Shown here: in pieces, positions 8,333 through 19,008 of the stretch
Layout: every line of letters begins with the position of its first letter
Numbering within the stretch: position 1 is the first letter of the stretch
Assembly (NCBI RefSeq): GCF_900108295.1
Contig: NZ_FNWK01000005.1
Coordinates: forward strand, 186,001 to 250,000
Origin: Sphingopyxis sp. YR583
GTDB taxonomy: Bacteria; Pseudomonadota; Alphaproteobacteria; Sphingomonadales; Sphingomonadaceae
DNA: 64,000 bases
Direction: 5' to 3'
Position numbers and translations under genes: made by a program
The notes under the pieces: model-generated
The model's database searches: none
The model's input: the letters and a program-made list of their open reading frames with translations, nothing else
Told to the model about the DNA's origin: nothing

Positions 8333-8769
8333 GCGATCGGTATATCGACCCTGAACGCGCGCAGTTCGACGCCTTCAAGGCGCTGCCGCGCGACACCGTT
8401 ATCCAGATGCTTAACCTCGTTCGCTTCAAGGCTGCGGCGACCTACCCCGACGGGCACCCGCTCGAGGGAAAGGGACTGACGGGCGCCGAAGCCTATGCCA
8501 ACTATGGCAAGGACAGCGGCCCGGTGTTCCAGCGCGTCGGCGGCAGCGTGGTTTGGAGCGGCACGATGGAAGCGATGGTGATCGGACCGGAGGACGAGCT
8601 TTGGGATGCGGCCTTTATCGCCCGATATCCAAACAGCGGCGCCTTCATGGAAATGGTCACCGACCCGGTCTATCGTGAGGCCGTGATTCACCGTCAGGCC
8701 GCCGTCGAAACGTCGCGACTGATCCGCTGCGCGCCAAAAGCGTCTCGCTCCGAGACAGTTTTCGGATAA
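8329..8769 (+). CDS. DUF1330 family protein
   Basis: A 146-residue protein read from a TTG start that overlaps the stop of the acetyltransferase gene. The body PRDTVIQMLNLVRFKAAATY, then EAYANYGKDSGPVFQRVGG and FIARYPNSGAFMEMVTDPVY match the ferredoxin-like DUF1330 fold, related to dimeric alpha/beta-barrel enzymes. The catalytic role is unknown. The TTG is chosen because the frame opens with the family motif SDRYIDPERAQF directly after it. Confidence 0.8.
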   Translation: MSDRYIDPERAQFDAFKALPRDTVIQMLNLVRFKAAATYPDGHPLEGKGLTGAEAYANYGKDSGPVFQRVGGSVVWSGTMEAMVIGPEDELWDAAFIARYPNSGAFMEMVTDPVYREAVIHRQAAVETSRLIRCAPKASRSETVFG

Positions 8770-8854
8770 CAAAGCCCGGCCCATTAACTCATTTTATTTG
8801 GGCCTTTTAGAGCGAAATCGGGCATTCCCCCTCAAGGATAAGGGAGTGTTAGCG

Positions 8855-9604
8855 ATGATGTTGCGCGGAAAATGGCTGGTTGCCGGCCTGTTGATGGCGG
8901 CGGCTCCGCTCGCCGGGTGCCGGGACAATCCCGATGCCAAGGCCGAGCTCGCGCCGCTGGACGACGGACTGACCAGCTCCGATCCCGCGATCAAGGGCGC
9001 GCTCGAAGACAAGATCATGGTCGACCCCAAGCTCGCGGGTCAGGCGAACAAGAATGCCGTGGGGCCGGGTAACCGACCCGTCGATGGCGGCGTTCCCGGC
9101 GTCGCGGGCGGCAAGGCCGCGACCGCCGCCGAAGCCGCGGCAGCGCTGTCGGCCGGGAAATTGCTGACCGCGCCGAAAGCCCTGCCGTTCGAGGCCGGCT
9201 GTGACGGCTGCGAAGCGAAGCAGCGCCCCGTTACGATCGGCGCATTGGCCCGCGACCAGAACAAAGGCGCGTGCGACGCCAAGCTGACCTATGGCAACGC
9301 ATGGGCCGACCGACTGCCCGCCGCGTTCAAAGTCTATCCGCGCGCGACGCTGCGCGAAGCGGCGGGCATCGCCGGCGGCAAATGCAACATCCGCGTCGTC
9401 AATTTCCAGACCGCGGCATCGATGCAGGCGGTGCTCGATTATTATCACACGATGGCGATCCGTGCGGGTTATTCCAGCGACCACCGCGTCAACGGCAACG
9501 AGCATATGCTCGGCGGCACCAAGGGCGACCTTGCCTATGTGCTGATGATGCGCCGCGACGGCGGCATGACCGACGTCGATCTGGTCGCGTCCGGCGGCAA
9601 ATAA
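8855..9604 (+). CDS. Lipoprotein of unknown function
   Basis: A 249-residue protein with a lipoprotein signal peptide: MMLRGKWLVAGLLMAAAPLA followed by the lipobox cysteine in LAGC. GGGAG upstream of the ATG at 8855 supports this start. An Ala/Pro-rich linker precedes a C-terminal domain with two cysteines close together (GCDGCEAK) and further ones in GACDAKL and GGKCNIR, perhaps disulfide-bonded. I do not recognise the domain. A strong terminator follows. Confidence 0.75.
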   Translation: MMLRGKWLVAGLLMAAAPLAGCRDNPDAKAELAPLDDGLTSSDPAIKGALEDKIMVDPKLAGQANKNAVGPGNRPVDGGVPGVAGGKAATAAEAAAALSAGKLLTAPKALPFEAGCDGCEAKQRPVTIGALARDQNKGACDAKLTYGNAWADRLPAAFKVYPRATLREAAGIAGGKCNIRVVNFQTAASMQAVLDYYHTMAIRAGYSSDHRVNGNEHMLGGTKGDLAYVLMMRRDGGMTDVDLVASGGK

Positions 9605-9626
9605 GCCGACTTACATGACGCAATGA

Positions 9627-9661
9627 AAAGGCCCCGGGGAGAGGGATACCCCGGGGCCTTT
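9627..9661. terminator. Bidirectional intrinsic terminator
   Basis: Perfect 13-bp arms AAAGGCCCCGGGG and CCCCGGGGCCTTT surround a 9-nt loop, with A-rich and T-rich flanks on the two sides. It separates the convergent lipoprotein and CsbD-like genes and can serve both. Confidence 0.9.
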
Positions 9662-9687
9662 ATCATGCTTGCGTGACGAGCAAGCGG

Positions 9688-9870
9688 TCAGATCTTGTCG
9701 CCGAGCGCGCCCTGGATCTTGCCCTTCAGATTCTGGGCTTCGCCCTTGCGCTCCTGCGCCTCGCCTTCGGCACGCAGGCGCTCGTTGTCGGTCGCCTTGC
9801 CGGCCGCCTGCTTCACATTGCCGGCAGCTTCATTGGCGAGGCCTTTTGCCTTTTCGGTCAGTTCACCCAC
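9688..9870 (-). CDS. CsbD-family stress protein
   Basis: A 60-residue hydrophilic protein read from a GTG start with an AGGAG ribosome binding site 7 nt upstream. The repeats ELTEKAKGLANEAAGNVKQA and AQNLKGKIQGALGDKI are typical of the CsbD/YjbJ family, small proteins induced by general stress in many bacteria; the molecular role is unresolved. Longer frames upstream of the GTG are basic and not family-like. Confidence 0.88.
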   Translation of the reverse strand: MGELTEKAKGLANEAAGNVKQAAGKATDNERLRAEGEAQERKGEAQNLKGKIQGALGDKI

Positions 9871-10034
9871 GGGGTTTCTCCTTGGCTTTTTAGAGGCGGG
9901 AGGGGCTCGCCTCTTGCAGGAGAAACGGGCGGCGCCGTCCGACGTTGCACCGCGTGGGATAAGGCGTTGCAAAGGAAGGATGTAAGGGGCGGCTTGGGTG
10001 GGGAGCTGCCATCCCCAGGCCCGAACCCGCCGCC

Positions 10035-10808
10035 TTAAATCAGCCCCGCCAGCGGGCTCGACGGGTCGGCATATTTGCGCAGGCCCATCCGGCCCGCGAG
10101 ATAGGCGTCGCGCCCGGCCTCGACAGCGCGCTTCATCGCGCGCGCCATCAGGATGGGATCTTTTGCCTCGGCAATCGCGGTGTTCATCAGCACGCCGTCG
10201 CAGCCAAGCTCCATCGCCACCGCCGCGTCGCTCGCCGTGCCGACGCCGGCATCGACGAGCACCGGCACCGACGCGCCCTCGACGATCAGGCGGATCGTCA
10301 CGCGATTCTGGATGCCGAGGCCCGAGCCGATCGGCGCGCCGAGCGGCATGATCGCGACCGCGCCCGCATCCTCGAGCTGCTTTGCGGCGATCGGATCGTC
10401 GACGCAGTAAACCATCGGCAGGAAGCCCTCTTTCGCGAGCACCTCGGTTGCCTCCAGCGTCTCGCGCATATTGGGATAAAGCGTCTTCGCCTCGCCCAGC
10501 ACTTCGAGCTTCACCAGATCCCAGCCTCCCGCTTCGCGCGCGAGGCGCAGCGTGCGGATCGCGTCGTCGGCGTTGAAGCAGCCCGCGGTGTTCGGCAGAT
10601 AGGTAATCTTTTTCGGATCGATATAGTCGGTCAGCATCGGCGCGGCCGGATCCGACACATTGACGCGGCGCACCGCGACGGTGACAATTTCCGCCCCCGA
10701 CGCCTCGACCGCCGCGGCGTTCTGTTCGAAATCCTTATATTTGCCGGTGCCGACGATCAGCCGCGACGTGAACGTCCGGCCGGCGACACTCCACTGATCC
10801 GCTGACAA
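10035..10808 (-). CDS. thiG: Thiazole synthase
   Basis: A 257-residue TIM-barrel enzyme that forms the thiazole phosphate of thiamine from deoxyxylulose phosphate, dehydroglycine and ThiS thiocarboxylate. Characteristic pieces are [18 protein letters not shown], the motif TVAVRRVN, the catalytic-lysine region [15 protein letters not shown], and [20 protein letters not shown] near the phosphate site. The start is TTG at 10808, supported by GGAGG inside the end of thiS and by the 1-nt gap to that gene. Confidence 0.96.
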   Translation of the reverse strand: MSADQWSVAGRTFTSRLIVGTGKYKDFEQNAAAVEASGAEIVTVAVRRVNVSDPAAPMLTDYIDPKKITYLPNTAGCFNADDAIRTLRLAREAGGWDLVKLEVLGEAKTLYPNMRETLEATEVLAKEGFLPMVYCVDDPIAAKQLEDAGAVAIMPLGAPIGSGLGIQNRVTIRLIVEGASVPVLVDAGVGTASDAAVAMELGCDGVLMNTAIAEAKDPILMARAMKRAVEAGRDAYLAGRMGLRKYADPSSPLAGLI

Positions 10809-10809
10809 C

Positions 10810-11010
10810 TCAACCGCCTCCTACGAAATGAACGATTTCCAATGCGTCACCCTCGGCGAGCATGACGTCGGCGAGCGTCGAGCGCGGCACGATCTCGCGA
10901 TTGCGTTCGACCGCGACCTTCTTGACGTCGAGGCCGAGCGACGCGACGAGATCGGCGATGCTGCCTTCGCGCACCTGCCGGGGTTCGCCATTGAGAATGA
11001 CCGCGATCAC
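10810..11010 (-). CDS. thiS: Sulfur carrier protein ThiS
   Basis: A 66-residue ubiquitin-like protein ending in VGGG, so the diglycine tail needed for thiocarboxylate formation is present. The fold motifs [13 protein letters not shown] and [15 protein letters not shown] are standard. It delivers sulfur to ThiG, whose gene follows after 1 nt, so the two are translationally coupled. No thiO, thiE or thiF is visible nearby. Confidence 0.95.
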   Translation of the reverse strand: MIAVILNGEPRQVREGSIADLVASLGLDVKKVAVERNREIVPRSTLADVMLAEGDALEIVHFVGGG

Positions 11011-11090
11011 CTGAAATCCGCCTCGCTTTGCCTTTTGCCGAGCAGCCCATATAGGGGGAGCATCCTCCGCCGCAACCGAAAGCCCGCGCC

Positions 11091-11531
11091 TTGCCCGATC
11101 CGCAAACCGTTTATGTCCTCAGCGGCCCGAACCTCAACCTGCTCGGTACGCGCGAGCCCGAAATCTATGGCCATGACACGCTGAACGACATCCATGCGCG
11201 GCTGGAGGCGCAGGCCGCCGGGCTGGGACTGCGGGTCGAATGCCGCCAGACGAACCATGAAGGGGTGCTGATCGACTGGCTGCACGAGGCCTATGTCGCC
11301 GGCGCCAAGGCGGTGCTGCTCAACGCCGGCGGCTATACGCACACCTCGATCGCGATTCACGATGCGATCAAATCGATCAAGGTGCCGGTGATCGAGGTCC
11401 ATTTGTCGGACCCGATGAAACGCGAAGAATTCCGGCATTTAAGCTATGTCGGCATGGCCGCGGCCGCGCATTTTGCAGGTCATGGCGCGAACAGCTATAC
11501 GCTGGCGCTGGACGCCGCCGCCCGTCTCTGA
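11091..11531 (+). CDS. aroQ: 3-dehydroquinate dehydratase, type II
   Basis: A 146-residue dodecameric-type enzyme of the shikimate pathway. The signatures [19 protein letters not shown] (with the active-site tyrosine), [10 protein letters not shown] and [17 protein letters not shown] are all present. The start is taken as the TTG at 11091, because homology begins a few residues later and no ATG or GTG fits better; the ribosome binding site is weak. It precedes accB by 69 nt, the common alpha-proteobacterial aroQ-accB-accC order. Confidence 0.95.
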   Translation: MPDPQTVYVLSGPNLNLLGTREPEIYGHDTLNDIHARLEAQAAGLGLRVECRQTNHEGVLIDWLHEAYVAGAKAVLLNAGGYTHTSIAIHDAIKSIKVPVIEVHLSDPMKREEFRHLSYVGMAAAAHFAGHGANSYTLALDAAARL

Positions 11532-11600
11532 CAATAGGGCGCATCAAAAACGGGGTCTGAGCGTCCTGATAATGGACGCCGCAACAACAGGAAAATTCTC

Positions 11601-12086
11601 ATGGGTGACCATAAAGACAATGGCATCAACATCGATCCGGCATTCGTCCGCGCACTGGCCGAATTGCTCGACGATACGCAGCTTTCGGAAATCGAGGTCG
11701 AGGACGGCGAGCGCAAGGTTCGCGTCGCCCGCACGCTGACCGCCGCCGCCGCACCTGTCGCTTATGCGCCTGCGCCGATCGCAGCGCCCGCCGCCGCCGC
11801 GCCCGCTGCTGCGGCACCTGCCGCGGCCGCCGCGCCTGCCACCGATAATTTCGCCGACGCGGTGAAATCGCCGATGGTCGGCACCGTCTATCTCGCGCCC
11901 GAACCCAGCGCCCCGAACTTTGCCGCCGTCGGTTCGGCGGTAAAGGCCGGCGACACGATCCTGATCATCGAGGCGATGAAGGTGATGAACCCGATCACCG
12001 CGCCCGCTTCGGGTACGCTGAAGGCCGTGCATGTCGAGAACAGCCAGCCGGTCGAGTTCGACCAGCCGCTGTTCACCATCGGCTGA
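11601..12086 (+). CDS. accB: Biotin carboxyl carrier protein of acetyl-CoA carboxylase
   Basis: A 161-residue protein: an N-terminal helical region binding the carboxylase partners, an Ala/Pro-rich flexible linker (about residues 47-80), and a biotinyl domain. The biotinylated lysine is Lys-127 in the motif EAMKVMN. The domain is complete through [11 protein letters not shown]. An AACAGGAAA ribosome binding site precedes the ATG. accC follows after 10 nt. Confidence 0.97.
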   Translation: MGDHKDNGINIDPAFVRALAELLDDTQLSEIEVEDGERKVRVARTLTAAAAPVAYAPAPIAAPAAAAPAAAAPAAAAAPATDNFADAVKSPMVGTVYLAPEPSAPNFAAVGSAVKAGDTILIIEAMKVMNPITAPASGTLKAVHVENSQPVEFDQPLFTIG

Positions 12087-12096
12087 GGCCCCACAT

Positions 12097-13458
12097 ATGG
12101 GCATTGAAAAGCTTCTGATCGCCAACCGCGGCGAGATCGCGCTGCGCATCCATCGCGCGTGCCACGAAATGGGCATCAAGACCGTCGCGGTGCATTCGAC
12201 CGCCGATACCGACGCGATGCATGTCCGGCTGGCCGATCAGGCCGTTTGCATCGGCCCGCCGGCCGCGAAGGACAGCTACCTCAACATCCCCGCGATCATC
12301 GCCGCCGCTGAGATTACCGGCGCCGACGCGATTCACCCGGGCTATGGCTTCCTGTCCGAAAACGAGCGTTTCGCCGAGATCATCGAAGCGCATAATATGA
12401 TCTTCGTCGGGCCCAAGCCCGAGCATATCCGCACGATGGGCGACAAGGTCGAGGCGAAGCGCACCGCGGTCGCGCTCGGCCTGCCGGTCGTTCCGGGTTC
12501 GCCGGGCGCCGTCACCTTCAACGAGGAAACGAAGACGCTCGCGAAGGAAATCGGCTACCCCGTCCTGATCAAGGCCGCCTCGGGCGGCGGTGGGCGCGGC
12601 ATGAAGGTCGTTCCCGACGAGGACAGCCTCGAAAGCCTGATGGGTCAGGCTTCATCCGAAGCGGCGGCCGCCTTTGGCGACCCGACCGTCTATATGGAAA
12701 AATATCTCGGCAATCCGCGTCATATCGAATTTCAGGTCTTCGGCGACGGCAAGGGCACCGCGATCCACCTCGGCGAACGCGACTGTTCGCTCCAGCGCCG
12801 CCACCAGAAGGTGCTCGAAGAAGCCCCCTCGCCGATCATCTCGGCCGAGGAACGCGCGCGCATGGGCGGCATCTGCGCCGATGCGATGGCGAAAATGGGC
12901 TATCGCGGCGCAGGCACGATCGAGTTCCTGTGGGAAAATGGCGAGTTCTTCTTCATCGAGATGAACACGCGCATCCAGGTCGAACATCCGGTGACCGAAA
13001 TGATCACCGGTTTCGACCTCGTCCGCGAGCAGATCCGCATCGCGGGCGGCGCCGGGCTTTCGGTCAAACAGGAAGACCTGGAATTCCGCGGCCATTCGAT
13101 GGAATGCCGCATTAATGCCGAGGATCCGCGCAGTTTCCTGCCCTCGCCGGGCAAGGTGACCAACTATCACGCCGCGGGCGGCATGCACGTCCGCGTCGAT
13201 AGCGGGCTCTATGCCGGCTATTCGATCCCGCCCTATTACGACAGCATGATCGGCAAGCTGATCGTCTATGGCCGCACGCGCGAAAGCTGCATGATGCGGA
13301 TGCGCCGCGCGCTCGAGGAAATGGTGATCGGCGGCGTCAAGACGAACATCCCGCTTCATCAGGCGCTGCTAGCCGATCCCGACGTCATCCACGGCGACTA
13401 TACGATCAAGTGGCTCGAGGAATGGCTGGCCAGACAGGACGAAGCGGCGAAAGACTAG
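12097..13458 (+). CDS. accC: Biotin carboxylase subunit of acetyl-CoA carboxylase
   Basis: A 453-residue ATP-grasp enzyme that carboxylates the biotin of AccB, the first step of fatty-acid synthesis. Visible are the start [20 protein letters not shown], the ATP-binding loop [14 protein letters not shown], the metal and catalytic region [17 protein letters not shown], and [17 protein letters not shown]. Length is normal. The ATG at 12097 is preferred over an in-frame upstream start that lies inside accB. Confidence 0.97.
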   Translation: MGIEKLLIANRGEIALRIHRACHEMGIKTVAVHSTADTDAMHVRLADQAVCIGPPAAKDSYLNIPAIIAAAEITGADAIHPGYGFLSENERFAEIIEAHNMIFVGPKPEHIRTMGDKVEAKRTAVALGLPVVPGSPGAVTFNEETKTLAKEIGYPVLIKAASGGGGRGMKVVPDEDSLESLMGQASSEAAAAFGDPTVYMEKYLGNPRHIEFQVFGDGKGTAIHLGERDCSLQRRHQKVLEEAPSPIISAEERARMGGICADAMAKMGYRGAGTIEFLWENGEFFFIEMNTRIQVEHPVTEMITGFDLVREQIRIAGGAGLSVKQEDLEFRGHSMECRINAEDPRSFLPSPGKVTNYHAAGGMHVRVDSGLYAGYSIPPYYDSMIGKLIVYGRTRESCMMRMRRALEEMVIGGVKTNIPLHQALLADPDVIHGDYTIKWLEEWLARQDEAAKD

Positions 13459-13555
13459 TCGCACCGGCCATCCCGGCATTGGAGCTTTGGAACTGCGACG
13501 GACTGTGCCGCAGCTCACTTTAACTGTGGATGTTTTTTGGCTATGGCCTTTAACC

Positions 13556-14908
13556 ATGGCCAAAAACACTCCCATTTCCGCGCGTCACACTGCGGCGCTT
13601 CTCCTCCCGCTGAGCCTGCTCGCGGCCCCTGCCCTCGGGCAGCAGGTCAAGGAGGATTCGGTCATCCTGCAACCCGACAAGGTCAAGGATGACGCCCCCG
13701 TGGTTGCGGCGCAGATCGACATGCCGAGCTGGTCGGAAGACAATGCGACCGCACTGTTGAGCTTCATCGAAAAGGTCGGCGACGAAGGCCTGTTTGCGAA
13801 GGATTACAACCCCGACGGCCTTGCCGCCGCGATCCTTGGCGGCGACCAGGCGAAACTCGACAAGACCGCGACCGACAGCTTTCTGCTGCTCGCGACGCAT
13901 TTGCGCGACGGGCGCACGCCCAATGCGGCGCGCAAACAATGGTTCATGGTCGACAGCGACGGCGACAGCGAGCCCCTTATCTCGCTTCTCACCGCGGCGC
14001 TCGGTGCCGGCACGGTGAAGGAAACGCTCGCCACGCTCGACCCGGTGCATCCCGATTTCGCGGTGCTCAAGGCGTCGCTCAAAAAGGCGAAGACCCCTGC
14101 CGACGCCAATGCCATCCGCGTCAACATGGAACGCTGGCGCTGGATGCCGCGCGCGCTCGGCGAACGCTATGTCGTCAGCAATGTTCCCGAATATGTGACG
14201 CGCGTCGTCCATGGCGGTACGATCATCGCGACCCACAAGGCCGTGGTCGGCAAGAATTCGACCCCGACGCCGCAGCTCAACCCGATGGCGACGGGCATCA
14301 TCGTCAACCCGACGTGGACGCTGCCGCGCAGCATCATCAACGAGGGCATCGGCGCGACGATCGCACGCAATCCCGCCTCGGCGCGCGCGCAGGGCTATAC
14401 CTGGACAGGTAGCGGCAAAACGCTCTCGGTCGTCCAGCAGCCCGGCGCGAACAATGCGCTGGGCGTGATGAAGATGGAGATGCTCAACCCGCACGCCATC
14501 TACCTCCACGACACGCCCTCGAAGGGCGCCTTCGCCGCCGCCGCGCGCGCGTTCAGCCACGGCTGCATCCGCACCGAGCGGGCGCTGCACTTTTCGGGCC
14601 TGATGGCGGTGATGTTCGCCGGAAAAAGCCCCGAGGAATTCGGCGAAGCGATCGCAAGCGGCAAGACGACGCGCTTCGGCTTCGACAGCCCCTTCCCGGT
14701 CTATGTCGCCTATTGGACCGTCATCCCCGACGGCAAGGGCAACGTGAAGAAGCTCTCTGACATCTATGGCCGCGATGCGCCCGTAGTCGCGAGCTTCGCC
14801 AAGCCAGGCCGTCCGACCGCGACGATCATCGCGCCGAAGCCGCCCGAAGTCGTGCCGACGGTGACGACGGCGCGCGCGACGACGCCGGGAACCAGCGGAA
14901 TTTATTGA
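13556..14908 (+). CDS. L,D-transpeptidase, YcbB/LdtD-like
   Basis: A 450-residue periplasmic enzyme expected to form 3-3 cross-links in peptidoglycan. A signal peptide (residues 1-23, ending PALGQQ) leads into an N-terminal scaffold region found in YcbB-type enzymes (NMERWRWMPRALGERYVVSN). The catalytic motif H-x(n)-SHGCIRTER has its nucleophile at Cys-337. The ATG at 13556 fits the signal peptide; in-frame codons upstream do not. The C-terminal 40 residues are Ala/Thr/Pro-rich. Confidence 0.9.
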   Translation: MAKNTPISARHTAALLLPLSLLAAPALGQQVKEDSVILQPDKVKDDAPVVAAQIDMPSWSEDNATALLSFIEKVGDEGLFAKDYNPDGLAAAILGGDQAKLDKTATDSFLLLATHLRDGRTPNAARKQWFMVDSDGDSEPLISLLTAALGAGTVKETLATLDPVHPDFAVLKASLKKAKTPADANAIRVNMERWRWMPRALGERYVVSNVPEYVTRVVHGGTIIATHKAVVGKNSTPTPQLNPMATGIIVNPTWTLPRSIINEGIGATIARNPASARAQGYTWTGSGKTLSVVQQPGANNALGVMKMEMLNPHAIYLHDTPSKGAFAAAARAFSHGCIRTERALHFSGLMAVMFAGKSPEEFGEAIASGKTTRFGFDSPFPVYVAYWTVIPDGKGNVKKLSDIYGRDAPVVASFAKPGRPTATIIAPKPPEVVPTVTTARATTPGTSGIY

Positions 14909-14946
14909 ACAGCACCCCGGCTTGCCCGGGGCGCCCTTCTGCGGAT

Positions 14947-15672
14947 TTAATCCTTCTCGCCGGTTTCGACCAGCCCGTGGCCCACGCTCACGCGCTCGTC
15001 GAAGACGAAGCAGCTGCCGTGCCAGCGGCTTTCGGCCTCGGGCACCTGTTCCAGATAGGCGAGAATGCCGCCTTTCAGGTGGACGACATCCTCGACGCCC
15101 TCATGGCGGAGAAAGGCGGTCGATTTTTCGCAGCGGATGCCGCCGGTGCAGAACATCGCGACGCGCTTGCCCGCAAAGCGGTCGGCATTGGCGCGCCACC
15201 AGTCGGGGAAGTCTCCGAAGCTTTTCGTCTCGGGATCGATCGCACCCGCGAAGCTGCCGTAACCGACCTCGAAACCGTTGCGCGTGTCGATGAGCACCGT
15301 GTCGGGATCGTCGACGAGCGCGTTCCAGTCGGCGGGATCGACATAGGGCGCGGCTTCGCGCGCCGGGTCCAGCCCCGGCACCTTCATCGTGACGATCTCT
15401 TTCTTGAGCCGCACCTTCATCCGCCCGAACGGCATGTCGGCGGCGGTCGAATATTTGACATCGAGCGCGGCGCAATCGGGCAGCGCACGGATATGACCCA
15501 GAACCGCCGCGATCCCCGCCTCGGTTCCGGCGATCGTGCCGTTGATCCCCTCGCGCGCCAGAAGCAGCGTGCCCTTTACTCCTTCGGCCGCGCACAGCTC
15601 GAAAAGCGGCTGGCGCAGGGCGGCGGGATCGTCGAAGGACGCGAAGCGATAGAGGGCGGCAACCTGGAACAT
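14947..15672 (-). CDS. trhO: tRNA uridine(34) hydroxylase TrhO (rhodanese family)
   Basis: A 241-residue protein that, by family, makes 5-hydroxyuridine at tRNA position 34 using oxygen. The N-terminal acylphosphatase-like region [17 protein letters not shown] and the rhodanese active site [10 protein letters not shown] (Cys near residue 175) identify the YceA/TrhO family. The ATG at 15672 fits the family start; the open frame continues upstream only over unrelated sequence. It converges with the YcbB-like gene. Confidence 0.92.
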   Translation of the reverse strand: MFQVAALYRFASFDDPAALRQPLFELCAAEGVKGTLLLAREGINGTIAGTEAGIAAVLGHIRALPDCAALDVKYSTAADMPFGRMKVRLKKEIVTMKVPGLDPAREAAPYVDPADWNALVDDPDTVLIDTRNGFEVGYGSFAGAIDPETKSFGDFPDWWRANADRFAGKRVAMFCTGGIRCEKSTAFLRHEGVEDVVHLKGGILAYLEQVPEAESRWHGSCFVFDERVSVGHGLVETGEKD

Positions 15673-15700
15673 GCGCGCGCCATGTAGGCGCGATTGGGCT

Positions 15701-17713
15701 CTAGCGAAAGGGATCGTGCCGCCCGGTCGCATATTGCGCCATCGCCATAGTCGTCCATTGCGCGTTGACGCGGATGCAGCTGGGGAAAACGCTGGCGTCG
15801 GTGACGAACACATTCGTCGTGCCATGGACGCGGCATTCGGGGTCGACGACGCCATATTGCGGATTTTCGTTGATCGCATTGCCGCCGTGCGGGTGGCTGC
15901 TCGATAACGTCACATCGTCCTGTTCGCGGATCGCCGCCTTGAAGAAGGCATCGATATCCATGTCGGGCGTGACCTTTTGCCCCTTTGCGAGCGCCGGATA
16001 GCATTCGAGCGCGCCGGCCGCGAAATGCACCTTGGTCAGCGTCGCCATCGCGCGGCGCAGCATCGGCAGGTCGTCGTCGACGTCGAGACGGAATTTGAGC
16101 TTTCCGTCGACGATCTGCCCGCGCCGGTCGGCGGGAAAGAGGATGCCCGCCGAATGGACGCGGCCGAAATTCTTCATCCGCTGCGAATGGTCGGCGAACC
16201 AGCCGGGCATCAGCGACGCCATCGACATCGGCGGCTGAAAATGGCTTTCGAGCAGGAAATCGCCGCAGTCGACATAGCTCGACATCTGATCCTCGTCCCA
16301 CGCATCGCCGCCCGCACCCTCCGGCATCAGCGCGACGACCGGCGAAGCGACGTTGAGCGAAACCTGATAGCCGGTGCCGTCGATGTCGCTGCGGTCGAGT
16401 AGCTTCGACGAGGCGATCGTGCCCGCCGCGACGACGACGCCAACGCGCGCGCGGACGAGGCGGCTCGATCCGTCGGGCAGGATCAGCTTCACCGCCTCCG
16501 CCTCGCGCCGGCCGTCGGCGGCGGTCTGCCACAATATCTGCTGCGCCTTGGTATCGGGCAGGATGCGTGCGCCGCGATCGCGGCACGCCTGCGGCAGATA
16601 GGTCTGCGCGACCCCCATGCGGCGGCCATAGGCGCAGCCCGAATTGCAATAGCCGCAATAGGCGCAGGCGGTCGGCGTATTCGGCGGGCCGAAATTCTTG
16701 TCGAACCAGTCGGTGATCGCGCGCTTGTCCATCGGGTTGTCCGAGGTGTCGGCATAGGCGTGCCAGCCGTTGATCAGGTGCGGACCGTTGTGGCGTCCGC
16801 TGCGCGGCTCGATCCGCGCGATGCCGAGCATGTCCTTCACCGCATCATAGCTGTCGTGAAAGGCCGCCGCGTCGACCGGCGCACCGATGATGGCCCATTT
16901 GGCGAGCACATCCTTCGCATCGGGGTGTGTCCGGCCGGGTTCGTTGACGCGCAAACATATCCCGTTGTTGATCGTCGACGATCCGCCGACGCAGCGCCCT
17001 TGGAACACGACGAAATCGCGGTTCGTCGTCGTCTGGACCGCGCCATGTTTGTAGAGCCTCGCGATCATGTCGAGTTCGTGATGGGTGATCGCATGGCTGG
17101 GGTAGAAGGGCCCCGCCTCGACGATCAGCACCTTATAGTCCCAACCCGCAATATTATAGGCCGCGACCGCCCCACCCGCGCCCGAACCGATGACGATCAC
17201 GTCATATTCGTCCTCGAGGCTGTTGGCATCGAGGATATGTGCGGGGTCGATTTCTCGCCCGCGGACGGGGGCGAGCGGCATGTCGTAGCTGCCGCGCTGA
17301 CGGAATTTGGGCAGCGTGAAGCCGATCTGGCGGTGGACGGGGTTGGCCGCATTCGCGTCCTGATCGCCGGGTTCGAGCCCAGGCTGCCAGTGGCCATAAT
17401 AGCAGGCGTAGATGATCCCGCGCAGCCGGCCCATATCTTGAAACAGGTCGATGCTGCTGTCGCGCATCCGATCCTCGATCCGCTCGACGCGCGTCGCGAC
17501 ATCGACCTCGGCAAACATCGGCCCGAGAACGATTTCGGTCGCGGTCAGCGAGAGCTGGATTTCCTTGAGCTTGGTGCCGCCGATCTTGCCGAACAGCTCT
17601 GTCACATTGGCGACGACCTGATCGGGCGTGATCGCCATCTCGGCGCCGTCGAACAGCGCCTCGGTCAATGCCTTCAAAAATTTGAGCTGCCCGAAATTAA
17701 ACGGTGCCGTCAT
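15701..17713 (-). CDS. GMC-family FAD-dependent oxidoreductase
   Basis: A 670-residue flavoenzyme. Residues 1-165 form an N-terminal extension, then the FAD-binding motif [20 protein letters not shown] lies at 171-190. A cysteine-rich stretch [14 protein letters not shown] sits mid-protein, as in long-chain alcohol oxidases of this superfamily. The C-terminal GMC signature includes [12 protein letters not shown] and [18 protein letters not shown], with the conserved His and Asn. No secretion signal is seen. It probably oxidises an alcohol or sterol-like substrate; the identity is not predictable. Confidence 0.88.
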   Translation of the reverse strand: MTAPFNFGQLKFLKALTEALFDGAEMAITPDQVVANVTELFGKIGGTKLKEIQLSLTATEIVLGPMFAEVDVATRVERIEDRMRDSSIDLFQDMGRLRGIIYACYYGHWQPGLEPGDQDANAANPVHRQIGFTLPKFRQRGSYDMPLAPVRGREIDPAHILDANSLEDEYDVIVIGSGAGGAVAAYNIAGWDYKVLIVEAGPFYPSHAITHHELDMIARLYKHGAVQTTTNRDFVVFQGRCVGGSSTINNGICLRVNEPGRTHPDAKDVLAKWAIIGAPVDAAAFHDSYDAVKDMLGIARIEPRSGRHNGPHLINGWHAYADTSDNPMDKRAITDWFDKNFGPPNTPTACAYCGYCNSGCAYGRRMGVAQTYLPQACRDRGARILPDTKAQQILWQTAADGRREAEAVKLILPDGSSRLVRARVGVVVAAGTIASSKLLDRSDIDGTGYQVSLNVASPVVALMPEGAGGDAWDEDQMSSYVDCGDFLLESHFQPPMSMASLMPGWFADHSQRMKNFGRVHSAGILFPADRRGQIVDGKLKFRLDVDDDLPMLRRAMATLTKVHFAAGALECYPALAKGQKVTPDMDIDAFFKAAIREQDDVTLSSSHPHGGNAINENPQYGVVDPECRVHGTTNVFVTDASVFPSCIRVNAQWTTMAMAQYATGRHDPFR

Positions 17714-17794
17714 CGCCCTGCCCCCAGATTACCGCACACTGCAAATGCCGCGTTATACCGGGCGCGGGCAAGCTGTATTGTACGGGATCGCCAG

Positions 17795-18418
17795 TTATGC
17801 GGTGCGGGCGAGCGTTTCGGCGGGCAAGAACGGCTCCACGGCGGCCATTGCGCGCGTCACATAATCCGCTTTCTCACCGACGGGCGCGACATAGTGGAGC
17901 GCCTCTTCCGCGGCCGCCGTCCCGGCGAGCCGAGCGATGATCCATGCCGCAAGATATTGCGACGCAAGGCATCCGCCCGCGGTTGCGACATTGCCGTGCG
18001 CGACGAAGGGCGCGTCGAGCACCTCGACTCCCGCCTCGATCACCCACGGCTTGGTCGTGAGGTCGGTGCAGGCGGGGAGATCGCCGATCAGTCCGAGCTT
18101 CGCGAGCAGCAATGTTCCCGAGCATTGCGCCCCGATCAACTGACGCGCCGGATCGAGCCGGATGCGGCCGAGCATCAGCGGGTCGGCCGCGATCTCGCGG
18201 GTCCTGATGCCGCTGCCGATAATCACCGCGTCGGCCTTGGCTGCGAAGTCGAGCGGCTGCTGGCGCTCGATCGTTACCCCGTTCATCGAGGTCACGCGCG
18301 GCGTCGGCGCGGTGATATGCGCTTCCCAACCCTGCCCGCGCAGGCGGTTCAGGATGGCGGCGGCGACGAACGAGTCGAGTTCGTTGAAGCCGTCGAAGGT
18401 CAGCACCGCAATCTGCAC
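17795..18418 (-). CDS. DJ-1/PfpI family protein
   Basis: A 207-residue flavodoxin-like protein opening with MQIAVLTFDGFNELDSFVAA. The nucleophile-elbow cysteine is in GAQCSGTLLLAKLG (about residue 98), and the acidic residue of the family sits in the N-terminal GFNELD. Members act as glyoxalases, chaperones, hydratases or isonitrile hydratases; the role here cannot be fixed. The gene at 18446-18940 precedes it in the same direction with a 27-nt gap. Confidence 0.85.
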   Translation of the reverse strand: MQIAVLTFDGFNELDSFVAAAILNRLRGQGWEAHITAPTPRVTSMNGVTIERQQPLDFAAKADAVIIGSGIRTREIAADPLMLGRIRLDPARQLIGAQCSGTLLLAKLGLIGDLPACTDLTTKPWVIEAGVEVLDAPFVAHGNVATAGGCLASQYLAAWIIARLAGTAAAEEALHYVAPVGEKADYVTRAMAAVEPFLPAETLARTA

Positions 18419-18445
18419 GTCAAAACTCCTTGTACAAAAGCCGGC

Positions 18446-18940
18446 TTATATCGCGCCTTCGAAGATATCCTCAAGCCAGCGCACGCGCGCCGCATCGTCG
18501 CGGGGCGACGCGAGATAGCGGCCCCATGCGCCGCTTTCGTGCGCGACGATGCCGAGTTCCCAGACGCAGAAGGTCGGACGAACGACGCCCGCAGCAGGGG
18601 GACAGGCGGGATCAAAGGGCGCGAAGGCCTGCATGTCGCCTTGGCGATACCACACTGCCTCCCACAATTCGTTCGATCCACGCCACACCGACAAAAGCAG
18701 GAAATAAAAATCGGCGCCGCAGCGGTGGAGGATGACGAAACCGCAATCGCCGGCCGCCAATGTCGTCGAAGCGTGCCGGTCGAACCAGTCCGCGCAATAT
18801 TTTGCCACGTCATCCGGAACCGGGGCATCGACCGCGGTCAGATGATAGAGTTTCAGCGCCGCGCCGCCCATTTCGGCGACGCCGCGAAAGACAGCGTGCT
18901 TGGGATAGTGACGATAGGCAGGATCGACGGTGACGGACAT
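18446..18940 (-). CDS. Conserved-looking protein of unknown function
   Basis: A soluble 164-residue protein starting MSVTVDPAYRHYPKHAVFRG. It has many tryptophans and aromatic residues (VWRGSNELWEAVWYRQGDMQ) and ends with a WLEDIFEGAI helix. No signal peptide or membrane segment. I do not recognise a family. The ATG at 18940 is taken over one 4 codons upstream. It probably shares a transcript with the DJ-1 gene. Confidence 0.65.
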   Translation of the reverse strand: MSVTVDPAYRHYPKHAVFRGVAEMGGAALKLYHLTAVDAPVPDDVAKYCADWFDRHASTTLAAGDCGFVILHRCGADFYFLLLSVWRGSNELWEAVWYRQGDMQAFAPFDPACPPAAGVVRPTFCVWELGIVAHESGAWGRYLASPRDDAARVRWLEDIFEGAI

Positions 18941-19008
18941 GGCGGACCTCATCTCTGTTCCGCTTATGTTCTAATCGTCGCCGATCCTCCCGGCAATCGT
19001 CTTTTGGC

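Noticed and set aside
11740..11850. Repetitive GCC/GCG stretch in accB, first read as a repeat element
   Set aside because: It encodes the Ala/Pro-rich linker normal for biotin carboxyl carrier proteins.
14916..14932. Short CCCCGG/CCGGGG hairpin between the YcbB-like gene and trhO
   Set aside because: The stem is only 6 bp and there is no T-tract, so I did not list it as a terminator.
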